Part shown: positions 53,175-62,676 of the stretch, in pieces
How the letters are laid out: every line of letters begins with the position of its first letter
Numbering within the stretch: the first letter of the stretch is position 1
Source: CAWCDJ01 sp963836015
GTDB taxonomy: Bacteria; Acidobacteriota; Terriglobia; Bryobacterales; Bryobacteraceae
NCBI GenBank assembly: GCA_963836015.1
Contig: CAWIIF010000004.1
Span: 620,001 to 684,000 of the forward strand
Length of the DNA stretch: 64,000 bases
Direction of reading: 5' to 3'
Made by a program: the position numbers and the translations under genes
The notes under the pieces: model-generated
The model's input: the letters and a program-made list of their open reading frames with translations, nothing else
What the model was told of the DNA's origin: nothing
The model's database searches: none

Positions 53175-56100
53175 ATGGGAAGCCGTCTGCAGCGTGTCCT
53201 CTGGATCTCCGCGATACTGTCCGTTTCGGTCGCCTGGATGCTGTTTGCTCAGAGCGCCGGGCGCAGCAACGCCGAATTGTGGCGCTACCGGAATCTCGGA
53301 AAGGCGTTCTACGAGAATCCTACCACGCAGGCCCAGGCCGTAACCGAGTTCCGCAAGGCCCTCGACATCGCCCCCGATTCCGTCCGCGAGATTGTGAATT
53401 ACGGGCTGGCCCTCCTGCGCGCCGGAAACACCCAGGCCGGCATCGCCGAGCTGCTCAAGGCGCAAAAGCTCGACCCCAAGCTGCCCCACACCTGGTTTAA
53501 CCTCGGCATCGCCTACAAGAACCAGGGCGACCTCGACGCGGCCCTGGTGCAGTTTCGGGGCATGGCCCGCCTGGTGCCCGATGAGCCGGTCACCCACTAC
53601 CAGATGGGTACGATCCTCAAGGCGCAGGGCGATGCGCAGGCCGCTATGAAGGAGTTCGAAACGGCACGCGACATCGACCCGCTGCTGGCCGCGCCTCATT
53701 TCCAGCTCTACGGCCTGTACCGGCAGGCGCAGCGCCCCGCGGACGCCGCGAAAGAGCTGCGCGTCTTTCAGCAGTTGAAGAAATCGCAGGAAGGCGCCGC
53801 CGTCCCGGAGGACATGGCCTGGAGCTGGTACGCCGAAATCTATGACCCCGTGGACGCTCTTCCGTCCGCTCCGCTCGCCCCGCCGGTCTACCGCGCCGAA
53901 CGGGTGGCTGAGGGATTCACTGGAGTTACCGCCCTCAGCCTGGATGGCGGACCTCACGCCAGCCTGGTCGCCTGGTCGCCCGCCCGCACCGCCGTCTTCC
54001 GCAACGGCAAGACGCCCGTGCCCGATTCCGGCCTTGAAGGCCTGCGCGACGTGGTCTCCATCGCTCCCGGCGATTTCGATAACGACGGCCTGCCCGATCT
54101 GGTGGTCGTCACCACTCACGGCGCGGCGCTCTATCGTAACGTCAACGGCAAGTTCCGCAAGCACGCCGATCTGCCCGCCGGCTCGTATCGCCAGGCCGTG
54201 TGGCTCGACTACGACCACGATTACGATCTCGACCTCTTCCTGATCGGCGACGATTCGAGGCTTCTCCGCAACAACGGCCCGGCCGGCTTCAGCGACGAAA
54301 CCAGCCGCTTCCCCTTTGTCCCGGGCCATGCCCTGAGCGCCGTGCCGTTCGACTTCGAGCCCGATACCCCCGGCTTCGACCTGGTCGTCTCCTACCAGGA
54401 CCGCCCCGGCGTCCTCTATCGCGACCGCCTCGCGGGGAAATACCAGGCAGTGGACCTGAAGGAGCTGCCCGCGGCCTCGACGCTTCTTCCTGCCAAGGAT
54501 CTCAACCACGATGGCCGCACCGATCTGGCGGCCCAGCCGCCGCTGGTGCTTCTGAATCTCCCCGGTGGATTTCAGAAGTCTTCCGCCGCGAATCTGCCCC
54601 CCGCCGTGGCCGCCGATTTCGAGGGCAACGGCCGCCTCGACCGCGTCTCGATCTCGAACGGCGCTTTGACGATCGATCGCGACGTGACTCCCGACTACGG
54701 CAACTGGATCGAAATCGCACTCACCGGCGTCAAGAATCTGAAATCGCCCATCGGCGCCAAGGTCGAAGTCAAGGCAGGCACGAGTTACGAGAAGCAGACC
54801 TGGGCGGGACTCCCGCTGGTCTTCCGGCTGGGCAGCCGCACGCAGGTGGACACGGTCCGCATCACCTGGCCCAACGGCCTCATCCAGAATGAAATGAACC
54901 AGCCGGTCAACAAGCTGGTGACTATCCCGGAAGCCCAGCGGCTCTCCGGCTCATGCCCGATGATCTTCACCTGGAACGGCCAGCGGTTCCAGTTCGTCAC
55001 CGACGTGCTGGGTGTCGCCCCGCTCGGCGCGAGCTCCGGAGACGGCCGTTACTTCCCCGTGGACCACGACGAGTATGTCTCCATCCCCGGCGAAATCCTC
55101 CGCGAGCGCGACGGCGCCTACGACGTGCGCATCACCGAAGAGCTGCACGAAGTCTCCTACATCGACCAGATCCGCCTGCAGGCGGTGGACCATCCTGCGG
55201 GCATCGATATCGTAACGAACGAGAAATTCAAATCGCCGCCCTTCCCCGAGTTCCGCCTGTTCGGCGTAGACCATCGCATCTATCCCTCCGCCGCGCGCGA
55301 CCAGCGGGGTGCGAACGTGCTTCCGGCGCTGCTGCACCGCGACGCGAAGTATCCCGACTCGTTCCGCCGCGATGCCGCCGGAGTCGCCGAGTTGCACACT
55401 CTCGATCTCGATTTCGGAAAGGCCGCGCCCGGCAACCACGCCGTGCTCATCCTGCAAGGTTGGGTCGATTGGGCCGACGGCAGTACGTTTCTTTCCGCCA
55501 TGCAGGAGCACAAGGATCTGACCTTCCCGTACCTCCAGGTGAAGGACGCCGCCGGCCATTGGAAAACCGTCATCGAAGACATGGGCATCCCCTCCGGCAA
55601 GCCTAAGCCGATGGCGGTGGACCTCAGCGGCAAGTTCCTCTCCGCCTCCCGCGAGGTTCGCATCGTGACCAATCTGTGCGTCTATTGGGATGAGGCCTAC
55701 CTGGTGGAGAGCGACGCGACGCCGCCCGTCCGCCTCACCACTCTGCCTTCGCTCTCGGCGGGTCTCGAATTCCGCGGCTTCTCCCGCCCCACCATCGACC
55801 CGCACCGCAAACAGCCGGAACAGTTCGACTATCAAACCGTGAGCTACACATCGTCCTGGAACCCGACCGCCGGCAACTACACCCGCTACGGCGACGTCAA
55901 CGCGCTTCTCCTCGATCCGGATGACCGCATGGTGGTGATGGGCTCCGGCGACGAAATCCGCCTGCGTTTCAGCGCCGGCGGACTGCCGCCCCTGCCCGCC
56001 GGATGGAAGCGCGATTTCCTGCTGCTGGTGGATGGCTGGGCCAAGGACGCCGACGCCAATACCGCTTTCTCGCAATCCGTTCTCCCGCTGCCTTTCCACG

Positions 56101-56243
56101 CCATGACCAGTTATCCCTACCCCACGGGAGAGCGCTACCCTCAGGACGCCATCCATCAGGAATATTTGCGCCAGTACAACACGCGCCCAGCCCTGAAGCT
56201 GATCCGCCCCTTATCGGCGGCCGGCCCCGAGAACTCGCAATGA
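53175..56243 (+). CDS. Giant TPR / FG-GAP / ASPIC-UnbV protein with unknown C-terminal domain
   Basis: 1,022 residues from ATG 53175; a GTG at 53157 is in frame. A signal or anchor helix is at residues 8-27 (VLWISAILSVSVAWMLFAQ). Four to five TPRs follow (about 33-215; for example WFNLGIAYKNQGDLDAALVQF), then FG-GAP blades (about 280-500; DFDNDGLPDLVVVTTHGAAL, DYDHDYDLDLFLIG) and an ASPIC/UnbV domain (about 515-580; GNWIEIALTGVKNLKSPIGA, VRITWPNG). The last 420 residues (from GSCPMIFTWNGQRFQFVTDV) match no domain I can name; they are beta-rich and conserved-looking (WVDWADGSTFLSAMQEHKD). Overlaps the cytochrome start by 4 bases. Confidence 0.88.
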   Translation: MGSRLQRVLWISAILSVSVAWMLFAQSAGRSNAELWRYRNLGKAFYENPTTQAQAVTEFRKALDIAPDSVREIVNYGLALLRAGNTQAGIAELLKAQKLDPKLPHTWFNLGIAYKNQGDLDAALVQFRGMARLVPDEPVTHYQMGTILKAQGDAQAAMKEFETARDIDPLLAAPHFQLYGLYRQAQRPADAAKELRVFQQLKKSQEGAAVPEDMAWSWYAEIYDPVDALPSAPLAPPVYRAERVAEGFTGVTALSLDGGPHASLVAWSPARTAVFRNGKTPVPDSGLEGLRDVVSIAPGDFDNDGLPDLVVVTTHGAALYRNVNGKFRKHADLPAGSYRQAVWLDYDHDYDLDLFLIGDDSRLLRNNGPAGFSDETSRFPFVPGHALSAVPFDFEPDTPGFDLVVSYQDRPGVLYRDRLAGKYQAVDLKELPAASTLLPAKDLNHDGRTDLAAQPPLVLLNLPGGFQKSSAANLPPAVAADFEGNGRLDRVSISNGALTIDRDVTPDYGNWIEIALTGVKNLKSPIGAKVEVKAGTSYEKQTWAGLPLVFRLGSRTQVDTVRITWPNGLIQNEMNQPVNKLVTIPEAQRLSGSCPMIFTWNGQRFQFVTDVLGVAPLGASSGDGRYFPVDHDEYVSIPGEILRERDGAYDVRITEELHEVSYIDQIRLQAVDHPAGIDIVTNEKFKSPPFPEFRLFGVDHRIYPSAARDQRGANVLPALLHRDAKYPDSFRRDAAGVAELHTLDLDFGKAAPGNHAVLILQGWVDWADGSTFLSAMQEHKDLTFPYLQVKDAAGHWKTVIEDMGIPSGKPKPMAVDLSGKFLSASREVRIVTNLCVYWDEAYLVESDATPPVRLTTLPSLSAGLEFRGFSRPTIDPHRKQPEQFDYQTVSYTSSWNPTAGNYTRYGDVNALLLDPDDRMVVMGSGDEIRLRFSAGGLPPLPAGWKRDFLLLVDGWAKDADANTAFSQSVLPLPFHAMTSYPYPTGERYPQDAIHQEYLRQYNTRPALKLIRPLSAAGPENSQ

Positions 56244-58963
56244 AACGATACGCCCCCTATGCCCTCGGCATTCTGCTCGTCAATAGCGCCTACCTCGCCG
56301 CGTTTGCGCATGCCAGCATCTTCTACGAAGCCAACGTCCTGCTGCACCTGGGACTCGGCCTGGCCCTGGCCGTGCTCGCCATTCGCTGGGCCCCGCGCTA
56401 CCCTCGCGAATGCGGCGCGTTCGTAGCCGCTGCCATCCCCGCCATATACCTGGCGGTCGCCGGCAATACCCTGCAGCATCGCTGGGCGCTCTGGCTCCAT
56501 ATCGCGCTCGCGCTGGCGGCGGTCGCCCTCATCGGATGGCGGGTCTTCGGCGCGGGCCGCTACCGCGCCGCCTTCGCCGCGTGCGTCTCGATCCTTCTGC
56601 TGTTGCCGGCTTCAGCCGCGCTCTGGCGCACGGTGCATCCCGATCCCGATAACTTCATCGTGAACCCCACCAGCCCGCCGCTTTCGATGGACCAGGAAGG
56701 CGCCGGCGCGCACTCGCCGTTTGCTCCCTCATCTGCCCAGACCAACACCGGCAAGATCATCCCCTCCAACTTCTTCATGGATTCGGAGACCTGCGGCCAG
56801 TGCCACAAGGATATCTACGACCAGTGGAAAAGCTCGATGCACCACTTCGCCTCGTTCAACAACCAGTTCTACCGGAAAGCCATCGAGTACATGCAGGACA
56901 CCATCAGCACGCGTCCGAGCAAGTGGTGCGCCGGGTGTCACGACCACGCCGTCTTCTTCAACGGCCGCTTCGACCGGCCCATCAAGGAGCAGATCGATAC
57001 TCCCGAAGCCCACGCCGGGCTTGGCTGTATGTCCTGCCACGCCATCGTGCACGTCGGCAGCAGCATGGGGAATGCCGATTTCCGCGTGGAGTACCCGCCC
57101 CTGCACCAGCTCGCCTCCAGCCACAACAAGTACATCCGCGCGATGGATTACTTTCTGACCTATCTCAATCCCAAGCCTCACAAGGCGACCTTCCTCAAGC
57201 CGTTCATGCGCGACCAATCCGCGGAATTCTGTTCAACGTGCCACAAGGTGCACCTCGATGTTCCCGTGAACAATTACCGCTGGCTGCGCGGCTTCAACGA
57301 CTATGACAACTGGCAGGCCAGCGGCGTTTCGGGCCAGGGCGCGCGGTCGTTTTACTATCCGCCCAAAAGCATGGTCTGCGCCGATTGCCACATGCCCCTG
57401 ATTGCCTCTCACGATCCCGGCAACCACGATGGCAAAGTGCACTCGCACCGCTTCGCTGCCGCGAATACCGCGGTTCCGTATGCCAACCAGGACGAAGCGC
57501 AGCTCAAGGCTACCGAAGACTTCCTCAAATCCGGCTTCATCTCGGTCGATATTTTCGCCGTCTCTCCCGCGAGCGACCGCAAAGGCACAGAGATGATGCG
57601 CCGCAGCGATACCGTCCAGGCGAGCTCCACGTTCGCGGTGGGCGAAGAGGCCGAGCAGTCCGGCGCCGTCACAATCCGCGACGTGGGCAAGGTCGCCGCC
57701 CCGGTCGAGACCGCGGTCCTCGAACCCGGCAGCACCGTGCGCGTGGATGTCGTGGTGCGTACGCGCAAGATCGGCCACTTCTTCCCCGGCGGCACCGTGG
57801 ACGCCTTCGATACATGGCTCGAGCTCGAGGCCAAAGATGCCGACGGCCGCCTGATCTTCTGGAGCGGCGACGTGACCGGCGGCGGAAAAGGCCCGGTCGA
57901 GCCCGGCGCCCACTTCTACAAGTCTTACCAGCTCGATGGCCAGGGCAACCCCATCGACAAGCGCAACGCCTGGCAGGCCCGCAGCCTGCTGTACGTGCGC
58001 CTGATTCCTCCCGGGGCGGCCGATGTGGCGCATTACCTGGTGAAGGTGCCCAAGCAGGCGCGCGGCCCGATTCACTTCCTGGCGAAACTGAACTATCGCA
58101 AGTTCGCCTGGTATTACACCCAATTCGCCTATGCCGGAGTGCCGAAGCCCGGCCAGGACCCGGCACTGCTTTCCGCCGATCATAACGGCCTGCAGTACGA
58201 TTTCGACCCGAAGGCCGTTCCGGCCAACGTCTCCGGCAACATTCGCGGCTGCATCCCGGACCTTCCCATCGTCACCCTGGCAAAGTCCGAAGCGTCCATC
58301 CCCCTCGGGCAGCCCACATGGACCCCGGTGGTGCGCAAACAGGATCGCGAGCGCTGGAACGACTGGGGGATCGGCCTGCTGCTGCAAGGCGATCTCAAAG
58401 GCGCCGAATACGCATTTCAGAAGGTCACGGAGGCCGAGCCCGGGTATGCCGATGGCTGGCTGAACGTGGCGCGGGCGTTGATCCAGGAAGGGGAGACCGA
58501 GGCCGCCAAGCCGTACCTCGCCAAAGCCATCGAGATCGCTCCCCAATTCGGCCGCAACTGGTTTTTCAAATCCGCCGTGCAGAAGGCCGACGGCGATTAC
58601 GACGGCGCCCTGCAATCTCTCGAGCGCGTCCGCCAACAATACCCGAGGGACCGCGTAGTGCTCAACCAGATCGCGCGCATTCTCTTCCTGAAGCGCCAGT
58701 ACGCGCAAGCCGTGGACGCCCTGAAGCAGGTGGCCGCGGTGGATCCGGAGGACGTGCAGATGCACTACACCTGGATGTTGTGCGCCCGCGGTTTGGGCGA
58801 TACCGCTTCTGCCGCGCGCGAAGAGACCCTCTTCCGCCGTTTCAAAGCGGAGGAGTCCTCGCAGGCCATCACCGCCCGCCGTCGCGCCCTGAGCCCCGAA
58901 GACAACAACGAGCGCCAGCCCATCCACGATCACGAAAGCGCCGTCAAAGGAGACTTCCGATGA
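56240..58963 (+). CDS. Membrane-anchored pentaheme cytochrome c with C-terminal TPRs
   Basis: 907 residues from ATG 56240 (ATGA overlap). About five N-terminal membrane helices (residues 5-125) are followed by a periplasmic region with five CxxCH heme sites: CGQCH (185), CAGCH (230), CMSCH (263), CSTCH (331), CADCH (380), in a cytochrome c554/c552-like arrangement (SETCGQCHKDIYDQWKSSMH). A beta-sandwich part (about 490-690) and three to four TPRs (about 700-870; GIGLLLQGDLKGAEYAFQKV) follow. Likely an electron carrier or multiheme oxidoreductase; TPRs may dock the UnbV proteins. The combination of membrane helices, pentaheme core and TPRs in one chain is uncommon. Confidence 0.88.
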   Translation: MKRYAPYALGILLVNSAYLAAFAHASIFYEANVLLHLGLGLALAVLAIRWAPRYPRECGAFVAAAIPAIYLAVAGNTLQHRWALWLHIALALAAVALIGWRVFGAGRYRAAFAACVSILLLLPASAALWRTVHPDPDNFIVNPTSPPLSMDQEGAGAHSPFAPSSAQTNTGKIIPSNFFMDSETCGQCHKDIYDQWKSSMHHFASFNNQFYRKAIEYMQDTISTRPSKWCAGCHDHAVFFNGRFDRPIKEQIDTPEAHAGLGCMSCHAIVHVGSSMGNADFRVEYPPLHQLASSHNKYIRAMDYFLTYLNPKPHKATFLKPFMRDQSAEFCSTCHKVHLDVPVNNYRWLRGFNDYDNWQASGVSGQGARSFYYPPKSMVCADCHMPLIASHDPGNHDGKVHSHRFAAANTAVPYANQDEAQLKATEDFLKSGFISVDIFAVSPASDRKGTEMMRRSDTVQASSTFAVGEEAEQSGAVTIRDVGKVAAPVETAVLEPGSTVRVDVVVRTRKIGHFFPGGTVDAFDTWLELEAKDADGRLIFWSGDVTGGGKGPVEPGAHFYKSYQLDGQGNPIDKRNAWQARSLLYVRLIPPGAADVAHYLVKVPKQARGPIHFLAKLNYRKFAWYYTQFAYAGVPKPGQDPALLSADHNGLQYDFDPKAVPANVSGNIRGCIPDLPIVTLAKSEASIPLGQPTWTPVVRKQDRERWNDWGIGLLLQGDLKGAEYAFQKVTEAEPGYADGWLNVARALIQEGETEAAKPYLAKAIEIAPQFGRNWFFKSAVQKADGDYDGALQSLERVRQQYPRDRVVLNQIARILFLKRQYAQAVDALKQVAAVDPEDVQMHYTWMLCARGLGDTASAAREETLFRRFKAEESSQAITARRRALSPEDNNERQPIHDHESAVKGDFR

Positions 58964-60630
58964 AGTTTTTCAGTAGGGTAGGCCTCCTGGCCTGCCCCGC
59001 CGCCGGAGGCGCGCTCTTGGTTTGCCTCGTCGCCGCCCAGCCTCCCGCCCCCATCCAGTTCGCCGATGTCACCGCCCAGGCCGGCATCCGTTTCACCCAC
59101 AACGCGGGACGCGCCGGCAAAAAGTACCTGCCCGAAACTCTGGGCTCCGGCTGCGCCTTCTTCGACGCCGATGGCGACGGCTGGCCCGACATCCTCCTGA
59201 TCAACAGCAAAGATTTCACCCCGCGCGGCCGCAAGTCGCTCTCCGCCCTCTATCGCAACAACCATAACGGCACCTTCACCAACATCACCGCCGGCAGCGG
59301 ACTCGACGTGGAGATGTACGGAATGGGCGTGGCCATCGCCGATTACGACAACGACGGCCGCGACGACGTCTACATCACCGCGCTCGACGGCGACCACCTC
59401 TTTCACAACGAGGGCAACGGTAAGTTCCGCGACGTCACCAAGGCCTCGGGCATCCAGAACGCCAGCTTCGGAACCAGCGCCGCCTGGCTGGACTACGACC
59501 GCGACGGCAAGGTGGATCTCTTCGTCGCCAATTACGTCCAGTGGGATGCCAAGCACGACCTATGGTGCTCGCTCGACGGCGCCACCAAGTCCTACTGCAC
59601 TCCCGAATCCTACAAGGGCACGGCATCCCGCCTCTACCACAACCTCGGCAATGGCCGTTTCGAAGAGGTGGCCGCCAAGGCCGGGATGGGGGATCCGACC
59701 AGCAAGTCCCTCGGGGTGACGGTCCTCGACTATAACGGCGACGGCTGGCCCGACCTGTTCGTCGCCAACGATACGCAGCCCAACAAGCTCTACCGCAACA
59801 ACCGCAACGGCACCTTCACCGAAGAGGGCATGACCGCCGGAGTGGCGTACGGCGAGGATGGCGTGGCCCGCGGCGCCATGGGCGCGGATGCCGGAGACTA
59901 TGACGGCAGCGGCAAGCCCGCCCTCCTGGTGGGCAATTTCTCCAACCAGATGCTGGGCCTCTATCACAACGAGGGCAACGGCCTGTTTGTGGACGAAGCG
60001 CCCGCCTCCACCGTGGGACGGGCCAGCCTGCTGACCCTGGCTTTCGGCGTCTTCTTCTTCGACTACGATCTCGACGGCCGCCCCGATATTTTCGCGGCCA
60101 ACGGGCACATCGAAGACGAGATCGGCCGCGTACAGCCTAAGGTGAGCTATAAGGAAGCTCCCCTGCTGTTCCGCAACCTGGGCGCCCGGAAGTTCGAGAA
60201 CGTCTCCAAGAGTATGGGCGAGGCCTTCGCCCGCCCCATGGTGGCCCGCGGCGCCGCTTACGCCGATTTCGACCGCGACGGCGACCTCGACGTCCTGATC
60301 TCCACCAACAACGGCCCGGCCTGTCTCTACCGCAACGACGGCGGCAATCGCAATCATTGGTTGTGCCTGCGCCTCTCGGGGTCCAAGTCGAATCGCGATG
60401 GAATCGGCGCCGTGGTGCGCGTGACGACCGCGGCCGGGAAGCAGTGGAGCACGGTCCGCAGCGGTTCGAGCTACTGCTCGCAGAGCGATCTGGCGCTGAC
60501 GTTCGGCCTGGGGCGGGAGAATTCCGCTACAGTGGAAATCGAATGGCCCAGCGGAACCAGACAATCACTCGGCAAACTCGCCGCCGATCAGTTTCTCAGA
60601 GTGGACGAGGCCCGTGGCATCGTGCGCTAG
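58960..60630 (+). CDS. CRTAC1-family protein (FG-GAP repeats plus ASPIC/UnbV)
   Basis: 556 residues from ATG 58960 (AAAGGAG upstream; overlaps the cytochrome stop by 4 bases). Signal peptide ACPAAGGALLVCLVAAQP. FG-GAP propeller with FDADGDGWPDILLIN, DYDNDGRDDVYITA, DYDRDGKVDLFVANYVQWD, DYNGDGWPDLFVANDTQPN and DFDRDGDLDVLISTNNGP. ASPIC/UnbV at about 475-540 (CLRLSGSKSNRDGIGAVVRV, SGSSYCSQSDLALTFGLG). The domain layout and many segments are the same as in the minus-strand gene at 49467. Confidence 0.9.
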   Translation: MKFFSRVGLLACPAAGGALLVCLVAAQPPAPIQFADVTAQAGIRFTHNAGRAGKKYLPETLGSGCAFFDADGDGWPDILLINSKDFTPRGRKSLSALYRNNHNGTFTNITAGSGLDVEMYGMGVAIADYDNDGRDDVYITALDGDHLFHNEGNGKFRDVTKASGIQNASFGTSAAWLDYDRDGKVDLFVANYVQWDAKHDLWCSLDGATKSYCTPESYKGTASRLYHNLGNGRFEEVAAKAGMGDPTSKSLGVTVLDYNGDGWPDLFVANDTQPNKLYRNNRNGTFTEEGMTAGVAYGEDGVARGAMGADAGDYDGSGKPALLVGNFSNQMLGLYHNEGNGLFVDEAPASTVGRASLLTLAFGVFFFDYDLDGRPDIFAANGHIEDEIGRVQPKVSYKEAPLLFRNLGARKFENVSKSMGEAFARPMVARGAAYADFDRDGDLDVLISTNNGPACLYRNDGGNRNHWLCLRLSGSKSNRDGIGAVVRVTTAAGKQWSTVRSGSSYCSQSDLALTFGLGRENSATVEIEWPSGTRQSLGKLAADQFLRVDEARGIVR

Positions 60631-60632
60631 GA

Positions 60633-62654
60633 GTGCTCCCGCTCGCCGCCCTGATCGGCTTCACGTTCCTGGTGTATGCGAATTCCCTGCAGGCTCCGCT
60701 TCTTCTCGATAACGAAGACATCGTCCTGAAAGACACGCGCATCCAGACGGTATCGTCCGTCCAGATCCACCGCATCCTGGAGGGGCAATATTGGGAGACC
60801 GCTCCCACCGGCCTCTACCGCCCGCTGATCACGCTCAGTTATCTCTTCAACTACTCGATCCTGGGAGACGGCGCCAATCCGGAAGGCTATCACTGGATCA
60901 ACCTGATTCTGCACGCGGTCAACATCGTGCTGGTCTATCTGCTGGGCCTGGCGCTCTTCGAGCAGATTCCGGCGGCCCTGCTGCTGGCCGGGATTTGGGG
61001 GCTGCATCCGCTCCTGACCGAATCGGTGACCAATGTCGTGGGCCGCGCGGACCTGGTGGCCGCGTTCGGCGTGCTGGCGGCCTTGCTCTGTCACCGGCAA
61101 GCCTTGCGCGCGGCGGGCGCGCGGAAGGCCGCATGGCTCGCTGCCATGGCGCTGGCGGTGGCGGCCGGCATGTTCTCCAAGGAGAGCGCGGTAGTCGCGG
61201 TGGCGGTCCTGGCGATCTACGATTTCACCTATGAACGCGCCGCATCCTGGAGATCGCGCCTTCCGAGCTACGTCGCTGTGTCCGTCCCCTGCCTGGTGTT
61301 TCTGCTGATTCGCGCGCGCGTGCTCGCCAGTTCGCCGCTGCTGGGAACGCAGTTCGCCGACAATCCTCTTCTGGGCGCCGGCTTCTGGACCGCGCGCATG
61401 ACCGCCATCAAGGTCATCGGAAAGTATTTCCTGCTGTGGCTGTGGCCGGCGAGCCTGTCGTACGACTACTCGTACAACCAGATCCCTCTGTTCCAGTGGA
61501 ACGACTGGCAGGCTATCCTGTCGCTGATCGCGTGCGCCGCCGCCGTGGTTGCGGCCGTGTGGTCCTTCCGCCGCCACAAGCCCGTGTTTTTCGCGGTCGC
61601 CTTCTTCTTCGTCACGCTTTCGCCCGTGTCGAACCTGGTCATCCGGATCGGCACCATCATGGCAGAGCGCTTTCTGTACCTCTCCTCGGTTGGATTCGCG
61701 ATTCTGGCGGTCTATGCACTGCTGGCGCTCCAGCGCCGCCGCAAGCAGGCTGTCGAGGTAGCGGCCATGATCCTGCTGATTGCCGCCTCCGCCCGCACCT
61801 GGGCCCGCAACAGCGACTGGCTCGAGCCCCGGCGTTTCTGGAGCAGCGCCGCGGAGGCCGCCCCTGGAAGCTACAAGACGCACCTCAACGTCAGCAACGC
61901 CACGGGGCTTCTCACGCAGGCGGATTGCGACCGTTCTCTCGCGGAGGTCGACCGGGCGCTGGCGATCCTCGACGGACTTCCGGACGATCGCAATGCGCCC
62001 AACGCCTACCGCAACGCCGGAATCCTCTACCGGGAGATCGGCGAGAGGCTGGCGTCCCACGGTCCGACTGCATCGGCCGCGGCCGGTACGAGCCCCGAAT
62101 TCTGGTACCGCAAGTCGCTGGCGGCCCTTCTGCGCAGCGAACGGATCGAGCTCGCCTGGAACGCCCAGTATCGCGCGGAGAACCCGAAATGGCGCGATCG
62201 CGGGCTCACTTCCGTGCCGGGCGATCTGTACCTGGCCCTGGGCAGGACCTACCTGCGCCTCGGCGACCCGGCCGGCGCCGTGGCGGCTTTCGAGAAGGGC
62301 CGGAGGCTTGGATCCGACCCCGACCTGCTCGAGGATCTCGCCGGGGCCTATCGTTCCGCCGGCGAGCCGCGCAAGGCCGCCCAGGCCATGGTGGAAGCCC
62401 TGGCCGTCGATCCCAGCCGGAACCAGCTCAACGCACAGTTGCTGGATCTCTACCAGCAGATCGACCCGCAAGGCTGCTCGATCAGCCACGAGGGCGGTTC
62501 CGCCAGCCTGAATGTCGATTGCCCGCTGGTCCACGGAGACATCTGCGCGGCCTCGCAGAACGTGGAGAACAACTACCTGCGCCGCGGCCAGACCTACGAA
62601 GCCGGCGAGATCCGGCGCGTCGCCACCGGCCAGCTCGGCTGCCCGGCTCCGTGA
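60633..62654 (+). CDS. TMTC-like polytopic membrane protein with C-terminal TPRs
   Basis: 673 residues from GTG 60633, two bases after the CRTAC1 stop; ATG 60543 is the alternative but would overlap the upstream gene by 88 bases. It has about ten membrane helices (about residues 1-420) with YANSLQAPLLLDNEDI at the first loop, WINLILHAVNIVLVYLL and SKESAVVAVAVLAIYDF, the GT-C-like layout of TMTC/O-mannosyltransferase-related proteins. TPRs (about 530-620; DLYLALGRTYLRLGDPAGAVAAFEKG) are next, then a Cys-containing tail (CSISHEGG, CPLVHGDICAAS). May glycosylate or anchor the exported partners. Confidence 0.78.
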   Translation: MLPLAALIGFTFLVYANSLQAPLLLDNEDIVLKDTRIQTVSSVQIHRILEGQYWETAPTGLYRPLITLSYLFNYSILGDGANPEGYHWINLILHAVNIVLVYLLGLALFEQIPAALLLAGIWGLHPLLTESVTNVVGRADLVAAFGVLAALLCHRQALRAAGARKAAWLAAMALAVAAGMFSKESAVVAVAVLAIYDFTYERAASWRSRLPSYVAVSVPCLVFLLIRARVLASSPLLGTQFADNPLLGAGFWTARMTAIKVIGKYFLLWLWPASLSYDYSYNQIPLFQWNDWQAILSLIACAAAVVAAVWSFRRHKPVFFAVAFFFVTLSPVSNLVIRIGTIMAERFLYLSSVGFAILAVYALLALQRRRKQAVEVAAMILLIAASARTWARNSDWLEPRRFWSSAAEAAPGSYKTHLNVSNATGLLTQADCDRSLAEVDRALAILDGLPDDRNAPNAYRNAGILYREIGERLASHGPTASAAAGTSPEFWYRKSLAALLRSERIELAWNAQYRAENPKWRDRGLTSVPGDLYLALGRTYLRLGDPAGAVAAFEKGRRLGSDPDLLEDLAGAYRSAGEPRKAAQAMVEALAVDPSRNQLNAQLLDLYQQIDPQGCSISHEGGSASLNVDCPLVHGDICAASQNVENNYLRRGQTYEAGEIRRVATGQLGCPAP

Positions 62655-62676
62655 GGGTCGCGGCTCTGTACGATGG

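Noticed and set aside
53175..60630. Repeated Asp/Gly-rich coding units as possible DNA repeats
   Set aside because: They are FG-GAP protein repeats; the DNA copies differ too much to be direct repeats or CRISPR.
49467..60630. The two CRTAC1 genes as an inverted duplication
   Set aside because: Domain order and many segments match, but divergence is spread evenly, so they are old paralogues rather than a recent inverted repeat.
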